Origin: Polaromonas sp.
Lineage (GTDB): Bacteria > Pseudomonadota > Gammaproteobacteria > Burkholderiales > Burkholderiaceae_C
Assembly: GCF_018780625.1 (NCBI RefSeq)
Contig: NZ_JADMJK010000011.1
Location: forward strand, 1-46,866
Direction: 5' to 3'
DNA: 46,866 nucleotides
The notes under the pieces are model-generated. The model saw nothing but the letters and a program-made list of their open reading frames with translations. It searched no databases and was not told the DNA's origin. Positions 40,535 through 46,866 of the stretch are shown here, piece by piece. How positions within the stretch are numbered: position 1 is the first letter of the stretch; each line of letters opens with the position of its first letter. A program made the translations under genes and the position numbers.

Positions 40535-40657
40535 CTATGTCTCCGTGGTTTTAATTGGAACGAGGCAAATCATTGGAGCCGCTCCGAATACCCTTGTCAA
40601 TCGAGCATTGCCGCAGTCATTGGTGTGCTTTCCAGGTAGTCCCGTCGCCCAGGCAAG

Positions 40658-40695
40658 AAAAAACCCCACGGTCTTTTGAACAGCGGGGGGGTTTT
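40658..40695 (-). terminator. Intrinsic terminator read on the minus strand
   Basis: On the minus strand AAAACCCC (40695-40688) pairs with GGGGTTTT (40667-40660), followed by two more T (40659-40658), giving a T6 run. It follows the tRNA-3'-like fragment on the same strand, in the position expected for the terminator of a tRNA gene. Confidence 0.6.
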
Positions 40696-40713
40696 ACCCT
40701 TGCGGGATATTTT

Positions 40714-40750
40714 GGGGGCTGGGGGCTGGGGCGGAATCGAACCCCTGATC
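40714..40750 (-). other. tRNA 3'-end-like fragment, possible attachment-site scar
   Basis: On the minus strand this reads GGGGTTCGATTCCGCCCCAG and then CCCCCAGCCCCCA. It has a T-loop TTCGATT flanked by short G/C arms and an acceptor-like tail ending in CCA-like bases. No D-arm, anticodon arm or 5' acceptor strand accompanies it; the dehydratase gene's stop codon is only 3 nt upstream. The T-stem is imperfect, so it cannot be a functional tRNA. A 3' tRNA piece next to foreign-looking genes is the usual mark of site-specific integration. Identity of the parent tRNA (or tmRNA) is uncertain. Confidence 0.45.
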
Positions 40751-40753
40751 GAA

Positions 40754-41917
40754 TTACTGATCCACCACAAAGCCGTCAAAGTGAGGCCGCATGGAGATCG
40801 GCTTGGACAGCGGAGGCCGTATCTTCTGCGCGTCCGGCAGGAGGTTCATACCCAAGCCCGGCCCTGTGGGAATGTCCACGAAGCCGTTGTAGGGCCGAGG
40901 CACCTCGTCCACGATGTTGCTTCCCAGATGCTCGGGACGGGATTCAAAAATGCCTGCCTCAAAGCCAGTGGCATATTCCTGGATCGCAAAGTTGGGGACG
41001 GCTGCGGCAATCTGCAAGCAAGCGGCCAGGCCGATGGGCGACAGCGGGTTGTGCGGCACGATCTGGATCTGATGGGCCTCGGCAATGGCGGCGACCTTGC
41101 GCGCGCCGGTGATGCCTCCGCACAGGCAGACATCCACCCGTGCGTACTCGACGCCGCCGCGCGCCATCAGCGCCTGGAACTCGTAAATCGTGGAGAACCG
41201 CTCGCCGGTGGCGATGGGAATGTTGATTTTCTGGGCCACGCGGGCCATCGCATCCAGGTTTTCCGGACGGATCGGATCCTCAATGAACATCGGATGCGTG
41301 TCTTCGATGCCGCGGGCAAACACGATGGCCTCGGCGGGCGTCAAGCGGCGATGAATCTCCACCAGCAGGTCAACCCGGTCGCCGACCACCTCGCGCATGC
41401 GCTGGGTGTTGTCGATGGCGTCGCGCATTTTCTTGATGTGCGTCTTGAAGTACACGCTGTCATGGCCCTCATCGAGGAACGGGTTGAGGTGCCCGAACGC
41501 GTTGAAGCCCGCTTCCATCTTGGCCTGGCATTCCACCAGCATCTTCTCGATGGTGTTTTCGTAGATGTGACCGTAGATGCGCGCCTTCTTGCGCGCGGCG
41601 CCGCCAAGGAGTTCATAAATAGGAACGCCCAGCGCCTTGCCCTTGATGTCCCACAGCGCGATGTCGATCGCCGAGATGGCTGCGTTTTCCGCCATGCCCT
41701 GGAAATAGCTGAAGCGGTGCATCACGTTCCAGTGATGCTCAATGGCAAAGGCGTCCTTGCCTTCCAGGTATTCAGCGAAGCGCCGGATGCAGACGCCCGC
41801 AGCCTCGATGTGGCCCCAGGTGCCCGCCTCGCCAAAACCAACGATGCCCTCGTCCGTGGTGACGCGAACAAACATGAACTGCCCTATGTGCAGGGGTTCG
41901 ACTTTTTTGATTTTCAT
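40754..41917 (-). CDS. Mandelate racemase / enolase-superfamily sugar-acid dehydratase (DgoD-like)
   Basis: 387 aa from MKIKKVEPL at 41917; the frame continues 5' but over the preceding gene. The capping domain (VRVTTDEGIVGFGEAGTWGH) precedes the barrel: AISAIDIALWDIKGKALGVP near residue 104, DLLVEIHRRLTPAEA near residue 195 (a ligand followed by the catalytic His, as in DgoD), FIEDPIRPEN near residue 221, ATGERFSTIYEF near residue 246, and VPHNPLSPIGLA near residue 296 with the second catalytic His. It probably dehydrates an aldonic or related sugar acid. It lies 34 bp after the Bug gene and is presumably co-transcribed. Confidence 0.87.
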   Translation of the reverse strand: MKIKKVEPLHIGQFMFVRVTTDEGIVGFGEAGTWGHIEAAGVCIRRFAEYLEGKDAFAIEHHWNVMHRFSYFQGMAENAAISAIDIALWDIKGKALGVPIYELLGGAARKKARIYGHIYENTIEKMLVECQAKMEAGFNAFGHLNPFLDEGHDSVYFKTHIKKMRDAIDNTQRMREVVGDRVDLLVEIHRRLTPAEAIVFARGIEDTHPMFIEDPIRPENLDAMARVAQKINIPIATGERFSTIYEFQALMARGGVEYARVDVCLCGGITGARKVAAIAEAHQIQIVPHNPLSPIGLAACLQIAAAVPNFAIQEYATGFEAGIFESRPEHLGSNIVDEVPRPYNGFVDIPTGPGLGMNLLPDAQKIRPPLSKPISMRPHFDGFVVDQ

Positions 41918-41951
41918 ATTCTGAAGAGAAAGAGTGTGTGTTGTTGAAAAA

Positions 41952-42935
41952 TCAGTCCAACTTGATACGGGCTTTTTGAACCAGCTCTCCCCAGCGGCGC
42001 GCTTCTGCCTCAATGTGACGGGCGGCCTCGGCGGGCGACATGGAAACCGGCTCTGCGCCGGCGGCAACGAGCTTTTCCTTGACCTCGGGCCGCATCAAAA
42101 CCTTCTGAATCTCCGCATGGAGGTAGTTCACGACGTCCGCAGGCGTGCCCTTGGGTGCCGCAAGCCCGAACCAGTTCGCAATATTGAAACCGGGAAAGCC
42201 GCTTTCAGCCGCGGTGGGAACGTTCGGCAGCGACGACAGCCGCTTCGAGTGGGCAACCGCCAGCGGGCGCATGCGCCCCGAACTCAACTGGCCGATGACC
42301 GTCGGCGCGGCGGTGATCAGCACCTGCACCTGGCCGCCCAGCAGGTCGGACAAGGCCGGCCCGGAGCCTTTGTAGGCGATATGGGTCATATCGATGCCGG
42401 CGACAGACTTGAGCAGTTCCCCTGCGATATGTGGACCACTGGCGGAGCCGCCCGACGCAAAGTTGAGCTTGCCGGGTTGCGCTTTCGCCAACTCCACCAA
42501 CTCCCGCAGGTTTTTAACGGGCACATCGGCGTTGACCACCAGCACATAAGGCGCCTCGGCGAAGACAGTGATGGGCGCGATGTCCTTGATCGGGTCGAAG
42601 GACAACTTTGGAAACAGCGCCGGCACGATCGTTTGCGTCATCTCGTTGGCCAGCAGGGTGTAGCCATCGGCCGGAGCCTTGGCCACATAGCCAGTGGCGA
42701 TCGTCGTGCTGCCGCCGCCCTTGTTTTCGATCAGGAAGGTCTTGCCGGTGGACGTCGCCAGGGCCTGTGCCATCAGGCGCGCAACGATGTCGGTGGTGCC
42801 GCCCGGGGCATAAGGGACGATGACGCTCACGGGCTTGGCCGGATAGCCCGCCTGCGCGTGCGCGAAAAGCGGCAGGGTGGACAGGCCGGCCAGGACGGCG
42901 CGGCGCGAGAGGGTGGGCAGCAATGGATGATTCAT
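41952..42935 (-). CDS. Bug-family TTT solute-binding protein (second)
   Basis: 327 aa from the ATG at 42935, with GAGGAG 8 nt upstream. Twin-Arg-like start (SRRAVLAGLSTLPLFAHA), then YPAKPVSVIVPYAPGGTTDI, ENKGGGSTTIATGYVAKAPA near residue 72, and KLNFASGGSASGPHIAGELL near residue 150. It captures a carboxylate or sugar acid in the periplasm and is an orphan without TctAB. It heads a two-gene unit with the dehydratase, so the two probably share a substrate. A LysR gene diverges from it across 112 bp. Confidence 0.9.
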   Translation of the reverse strand: MNHPLLPTLSRRAVLAGLSTLPLFAHAQAGYPAKPVSVIVPYAPGGTTDIVARLMAQALATSTGKTFLIENKGGGSTTIATGYVAKAPADGYTLLANEMTQTIVPALFPKLSFDPIKDIAPITVFAEAPYVLVVNADVPVKNLRELVELAKAQPGKLNFASGGSASGPHIAGELLKSVAGIDMTHIAYKGSGPALSDLLGGQVQVLITAAPTVIGQLSSGRMRPLAVAHSKRLSSLPNVPTAAESGFPGFNIANWFGLAAPKGTPADVVNYLHAEIQKVLMRPEVKEKLVAAGAEPVSMSPAEAARHIEAEARRWGELVQKARIKLD

Positions 42936-43047
42936 GTGGTCTCCTCGTTGTAGAAGCTGACGATCGGTGAACTGAGACTCCAATGTAGTCATTGCCTGCG
43001 ACAACTAATCGCGCAGAAGTTACACCATTGTTAAAATAAACTGAATA

Positions 43048-43986
43048 ATGATTGAGATCACGAATGCGTCCGCCGAGATGGCGTTTTTTCAGGTTCTGAT
43101 GCGCTGCGGCAGCCTGTCCGCGGCAGCCCGCGAGCTGGGGCTGTCAACGCCGGCGGTGAGCCGGCGGCTGGCGATGCTTGAGGCGCGCCTGGGTGTCCAG
43201 ATGCTCAACCGCACAACCCGGCGGATCAGCCTCACGCCCGAGGGCGAGGAATACCTGGTCCAGGCGCGCCGCATCCTGGCAGACATTGAGGACATGGAGC
43301 ATGAACTAAGCCGGTCCCTGTCAGAGCCGCGCGGACAGGTGCGCGTCAATGCGACGCTGGGCTTCGGCCGCAGCCACGTAGCCCCGGTGATCTCGAAATT
43401 TTGCAAGGCCTACCCGGGCGTCCAGGTACAACTGCACCTGTCCGTGGCGCCGCCGCCGCTTTCAGAGGATGCCTACGATGTGTGCATCCGTTTCGGTGAG
43501 CCGCCTGACGCGCGGGTCATCGCGCGCAAGGTCGCTCAAAATCAGCGACTGCTCTGCGCGTCGCCCGCCTACCTCGCCGAACGCGGCACCCCGCGCGCAC
43601 CGGCAGACCTGGCGCGGCACAACTGCATCAGCATTCACCACGGAGACGAGGCCTACGGACTGTGGCGGCTGACCTCCGGGCGACGCACTGAAGCGATCAA
43701 GGTCACGGGCTCCATGGTCACCAACGATGGGGACATCGCCGTGGCCTGGGCGCTGGATGGCCACGGCATCCTGATGCGGGCGCAATGGGATATCGACAAG
43801 TACCTGCAAAGTGGCCGGCTATGCCGGGTGCTGGCGAACTACGCCACGCCCCCCGCCGATATTTATGCGGTGTATCCCCAACGGCACCAAAAGGCACGCC
43901 GCGTGACGGCTTTTGTTGACTACCTTTCCAGATCCTTTGATTCGACGGCCAAAAGCATGGCAGCGCAGTTGACGGCCAGCTTGTAG
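43048..43986 (+). CDS. LysR-type transcriptional regulator of the Bug/dehydratase pair
   Basis: 312 aa. The winged helix-turn-helix is FFQVLMRCGSLSAAARELGL, then STPAVSRRLAMLEARLGVQM and LNRTTRRISLTPEGEEYL; the effector domain starts near residue 90 (GQVRVNATLGFGRSHVAPVI). The divergent arrangement with the Bug gene suggests control of that pair. In the 112-bp spacer I see an A/T-rich run (ATTGTTAAAATAAACTGAAT) just before its start, a likely promoter area, but no definite operator. Confidence 0.9.
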   Translation: MIEITNASAEMAFFQVLMRCGSLSAAARELGLSTPAVSRRLAMLEARLGVQMLNRTTRRISLTPEGEEYLVQARRILADIEDMEHELSRSLSEPRGQVRVNATLGFGRSHVAPVISKFCKAYPGVQVQLHLSVAPPPLSEDAYDVCIRFGEPPDARVIARKVAQNQRLLCASPAYLAERGTPRAPADLARHNCISIHHGDEAYGLWRLTSGRRTEAIKVTGSMVTNDGDIAVAWALDGHGILMRAQWDIDKYLQSGRLCRVLANYATPPADIYAVYPQRHQKARRVTAFVDYLSRSFDSTAKSMAAQLTASL

Positions 43987-44268
43987 CAGACCATGGGCCG
44001 TGGGCACGTCAAACCGCCCCCCGGACTTCTTCATGGATGATGCCCTTGTGTCGGCGCTGGCTGGTGAAGTCTTTGGCCCTGGCGGCCTTGCTGCGAATCA
44101 GACGCTCCTGCGCAGTGCGCGAGGATGGCAGCTCACGGTATGGCGTTCGATGCCGGGACAGGCGACATGAATCGAGCAGGTGGCGCGTCTTTGCTTGGCC
44201 TTCCCTTCTGTCGCCGATGGCGCACTTGATGGAGTGCCAGCGCCCAGTCGCGGCGGCGGCTGAAGCCT

Positions 44269-45183
44269 CTATTCGGCATCCATGGCCGCCCCAGCGTACA
44301 GATCCATCATCGTTTTGCGAAGCCAGCAGTTTCCGGGGTCCGAGTTGAATCGCTCGTGCCAATGCTGTTTGACTTTGTATTGCGGCATCGGCACCGGGGT
44401 TTCGAGCACTTGAATACGCTCCTGCAGCGCCAAGGCGCTGCCGAGAAATTTTGGCACGACGACAAGGAGCTCGGTCTGCGCCACGATCCGGGCGACGCCC
44501 AGGAAGCTGGGCACTCGCAACACGGCGCGACGCTCGATGCGATGCTTTGCCAGCACCTTGTCAACAATCGAGTGACCCGTCCCCGAGGTGGTCACCACGA
44601 TGTGCCCTTCGCTCGAGAATGCGCGCCGACTGACCGATCCTTGAATCCGCGGGTGCGCTAGCGAGGCCAGGCAGACAAAGCTCTGCGCGAACAGTGCCTG
44701 CTGATAAAAGCCAGCATCGAGGTCAGGCGTAAACCCGACAGCCAGATCTACGTTGCCGGACTCAAGACTCCGCCGCGTGGCAAACGAGATATTTTCCGCT
44801 TCGACGACCAGCCCTGGCGCCGTCCGTTGCAGGTGGTTGATCAACTTCGGCAGCAGTACGACCTCGCTGATGTCTGTCATGGCGATACGAAATACGCGCG
44901 TCGCCTCAACGGGGGAAAACGCGTCATGCTGTGTTCCGCGCGCTTTCTCGATGCGCAGCAGCGCTTCCTGAATTTCGGGGTATATGTTTTGCGCTCTCGG
45001 GGTCGGCTCCATGCCTTGAGATGTTCGGCTGAACAGGCGATCGTCAAAGTGGTGGCGCAGCTTGTTCAGGGCAATGCTGGCGCTGGCTTGCGCAATCCCG
45101 AGCCGCTCCGCAGCGCGGGAGACGCTCCGCGTTTTGTAAATCTCGACGAATACGCCGAGCCAATCAATATCAAGTTTGGCCAT
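44269..45183 (-). CDS. NahR-like LysR-type regulator next to mobA
   Basis: 304 aa from the ATG at 45183; longer in-frame starts lack coding character. It resembles NahR/NagR regulators: FVEIYKTRSVSRAAERLGIA, then QASASIALNKLRHHFDDRLF and SRTSQGMEPTPRAQ, RIAMTDISEVVLLPKLI near residue 110, VDLAVGFTPDLDAGFYQQ near residue 156, and TTSGTGHSIVDKV near residue 215. NahR-type proteins answer to salicylate and related hydroxybenzoates. It diverges from mobA over a 251-bp spacer, so 3-hydroxybenzoate or protocatechuate is a reasonable effector guess. Confidence 0.88.
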   Translation of the reverse strand: MAKLDIDWLGVFVEIYKTRSVSRAAERLGIAQASASIALNKLRHHFDDRLFSRTSQGMEPTPRAQNIYPEIQEALLRIEKARGTQHDAFSPVEATRVFRIAMTDISEVVLLPKLINHLQRTAPGLVVEAENISFATRRSLESGNVDLAVGFTPDLDAGFYQQALFAQSFVCLASLAHPRIQGSVSRRAFSSEGHIVVTTSGTGHSIVDKVLAKHRIERRAVLRVPSFLGVARIVAQTELLVVVPKFLGSALALQERIQVLETPVPMPQYKVKQHWHERFNSDPGNCWLRKTMMDLYAGAAMDAE

Positions 45184-45186
45184 GAA

Positions 45187-45225
45187 GCAATATATAAAAA
45201 CGATATTTAAAGTATTACATATTGC
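45187..45225. promoter_or_regulatory. Inverted repeat in the LysR-mobA spacer, candidate operator
   Basis: GCAATAT (45187-45193) and ATATTGC (45219-45225) form a perfect 7-bp inverted repeat with a 25-nt A/T-rich centre, starting 4 bp before the LysR start codon. This spot could mediate LysR autoregulation and mobA activation. The rest of the 251-bp spacer, up to mobA, shows no clear gene. Confidence 0.4.
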
Positions 45226-45434
45226 CCATGGAACAAATAGTGGGGAGCGGTGATAGTCGAGATCTGCTGAAGAGTCAGGAGACATGACAACCTCCGTGTC
45301 TGAGCGCGGAGAACTCATCGCCCCTCCTTCAATGGCCTCACGCGCCGTTGAGATCGCGGTAGCCGCCCACGCCGAGCCCCACCGTTAATGTTCTCTTTTC
45401 AAGAATCAACGATGACCAACGAGAGTGGAAAAAC

Positions 45435-46866
45435 ATGCAATTTCATCTGAACGGCTTCAAGCCTGGTGATCCCCACGTTCAAGACGCATCTGTCCACGTC
45501 GCCCAACGAACAGACGCACTGCCTGAGGAGGTTGACGTCCTGATCGTGGGCTGCGGGCCTGCTGGCTTGACGCTGGCGGCGCAGCTGGCCGTGTTTCCCG
45601 GAATCCGCACCTGCATCGTGGAGCACAAGGACGGTCCTCTGCAGTTGGGGCAAGCGGACGGCATCGCCTGCCGGACCATGGAGATGTTCGAGGCATTCGA
45701 CTTCAGCGAGCGGGTTCTCAAGGAAGCTTGCTGGATCAACGAGGTGACTTTCTGGAAGCCGCACGAGAAGCAGCACGGGCGCATTGTTCGCCACGGGCGC
45801 GTCCAGGACACGGAAGACGGACTGTCGGAGTTTCCTCACGTGGTGCTGAACCAGGCGCGGGTGCATGACTTTTACCTGGACTTCATGCGCAACTCGGCAA
45901 GTCGGCTGGAGCCGTTCTATTCCCGTCGCTTCCTTGATCTGGAGATAGACCGGAGCGCTGACGACTATCCGGTCACCGTGCGTCTGGAGCGAACGGACGC
46001 GGTCCATACCGGCACAGTAGAAACGCTGAAGGCGCGCTACGTGGTCGGCTGCGACGGCGCGCGCAGCGGCGTGCGCAAGTCCATCGGGCGTCAGCTGGTG
46101 GGCGACTCCGCCAACCACGCCTGGGGCGTGATGGACATGCTTGCCGTGACCGACTTCCCCGACATTCGCTACAAGGTGGCCGTCCAGTCGGAAAATGGCA
46201 ACCTGCTGGTGATTCCGCGCGAGGGTGGCTATTTGGTTCGCGTTTACGTCGAGATGGACAAGTTGGGTGAAGAGGAACGGGTTGCCAATCGCGGTATCAC
46301 GCTCGACAAGCTCATCGAAGCAGCGCAGCGCATTCTTCATCCCTACAAACTGGAGGTCAAGGAGATCCCCTGGTGGTCGGTGTACGAAATCGGCCAGCGC
46401 ATTTGCGACAAGTATGACGATGTCCCAGAGGACGAAACCGGCGCCCGTTTTCCCCACGTTTTCATCGCAGGCGATGCATGCCACACCCACAGCCCCAAGG
46501 CGGGTCAAGGCATGAATTTCTCCATGCAGGACACCTTCAACCTGGGATGGAAGCTCGCCGCGGTGCTGTCCGGGCAGTGCGGACCTGAACTCCTGCGTAC
46601 TTATTCCGAGGAGCGCCAGGTGGTCGCCCAGGAACTGATCGACTTCGATCGTGAGTGGGCCAAGATGTTCAGCGATCGCCCGCAGCACGATGCAGGCGGC
46701 GACGGCAAGGGCGATTCCAAAGGCGTGGACCCGAAGGAGTTCCAGAAGTATTTCGAGCGGCACGGGCGCTTCACGGCCGGCATGGGCACGCACTACCGCC
46801 CCTCCTCCATATGTGGAGAAGCCACGCACCAACACTTGGCCACCGGCTTTGTCGTCGGCACACGAT
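45435..46866 (+). CDS. mobA: 3-hydroxybenzoate 4-monooxygenase, 3' end outside window
   Basis: 477 codons visible of about 640 expected. It is an FAD aromatic hydroxylase of the phenol 2-monooxygenase group. The start MQFHLNGFKPGDP and the long conserved stretches match Comamonas testosteroni MobA as I recall it: the FAD turn VLIVGCGPAGLTLAAQL near residue 32, LGQADGIACRTMEMFEAF near residue 72, VVGCDGARSGVRK near residue 204, and FIAGDACHTHSPKAGQGMNF near residue 345. It converts 3-hydroxybenzoate to protocatechuate with NADPH and O2. Only weak GAGAG precedes the start. The C-terminal thioredoxin-like domain should lie to the right. Confidence 0.9.
   Translation, partial: MQFHLNGFKPGDPHVQDASVHVAQRTDALPEEVDVLIVGCGPAGLTLAAQLAVFPGIRTCIVEHKDGPLQLGQADGIACRTMEMFEAFDFSERVLKEACWINEVTFWKPHEKQHGRIVRHGRVQDTEDGLSEFPHVVLNQARVHDFYLDFMRNSASRLEPFYSRRFLDLEIDRSADDYPVTVRLERTDAVHTGTVETLKARYVVGCDGARSGVRKSIGRQLVGDSANHAWGVMDMLAVTDFPDIRYKVAVQSENGNLLVIPREGGYLVRVYVEMDKLGEEERVANRGITLDKLIEAAQRILHPYKLEVKEIPWWSVYEIGQRICDKYDDVPEDETGARFPHVFIAGDACHTHSPKAGQGMNFSMQDTFNLGWKLAAVLSGQCGPELLRTYSEERQVVAQELIDFDREWAKMFSDRPQHDAGGDGKGDSKGVDPKEFQKYFERHGRFTAGMGTHYRPSSICGEATHQHLATGFVVGTR

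Noticed and set aside
40676..41947. 423-codon plus-strand frame starting at the terminator/tRNA-like region
   Set aside because: It is antisense to the dehydratase. Its start covers the tRNA-like piece, a typical source of false genes.
44009..44362. 117-codon minus-strand frame after the NahR-like gene (44269-45183)
   Set aside because: Its 5' third overlaps the LysR gene and I recognise no family. The 282-bp spacer at 43987-44268 otherwise shows nothing definite; a decayed gene cannot be excluded.

Overview
The window reads as a high-GC betaproteobacterial chromosome, most likely Burkholderiales, family Comamonadaceae (Polaromonas/Variovorax/Rhodoferax-like). This is inferred from gene families: a double-length UvrA, Bug-type tripartite-tricarboxylate (TTT) binding proteins, a Burkholderiales porin, a hemE-priA neighbourhood and a Comamonas-type 3-hydroxybenzoate 4-monooxygenase. 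No rRNA, intact tRNA, CRISPR array, transposase or integrase was seen.

1-30.5 kb is mostly housekeeping. A partial tandem UvrA (minus) runs off the left edge and carries an in-frame palindromic repeat. Then come an orphan amino-acid-type ABC binding protein, a DsbA-like thioredoxin-fold protein whose 3' end lies in a dispersed repeat, and a cNMP/CBS/DUF294 protein. A minus-strand lipoprotein / divergent GroEL / host-attachment-protein operon follows. Next are a B12-type radical SAM protein, rhodanese, DUF167, a DsbD-like reductase, a CoA-binding protein, hemE, priA, a small lipoprotein, a Lon-like AAA+ ATPase, an AEC permease, rep, DUF3616, a secreted protein plus outer-membrane phospholipase A, a CPA1 antiporter and dgkA. 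The 375-bp hemE-priA spacer is AT-rich and holds two consensus DnaA boxes.

30.6-46.9 kb is an accessory catabolic region for aromatic and other organic acids. A LysR regulator diverges from a LigW-like 5-carboxyvanillate decarboxylase, a Bug binding protein, a glutathione-independent formaldehyde dehydrogenase and a porin, closed off by a 3-hydroxyisobutyrate-dehydrogenase-like gene and a 2-keto-4-pentenoate-hydratase-like gene. Decarboxylation of 5-carboxyvanillate gives vanillate, whose O-demethylation can release formaldehyde, so these genes make chemical sense together. Then come a 27-residue membrane peptide, a secreted metallo-beta-lactamase-fold hydrolase and a lipoprotein binding protein. 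A tRNA-3'-end-like fragment with its own terminator lies at 40.66-40.75 kb. Beyond it are an enolase-superfamily dehydratase with a Bug protein and divergent LysR, and a NahR-like LysR divergent from mobA, which is cut by the right edge.

The features most worth following are the palindrome inside uvrA, the DnaA-box spacer, the LigW/FdhA cluster, the unlisted 27-aa peptide and the possible tRNA attachment scar. All identifications come from reading translations and recalling families; no database search was run.
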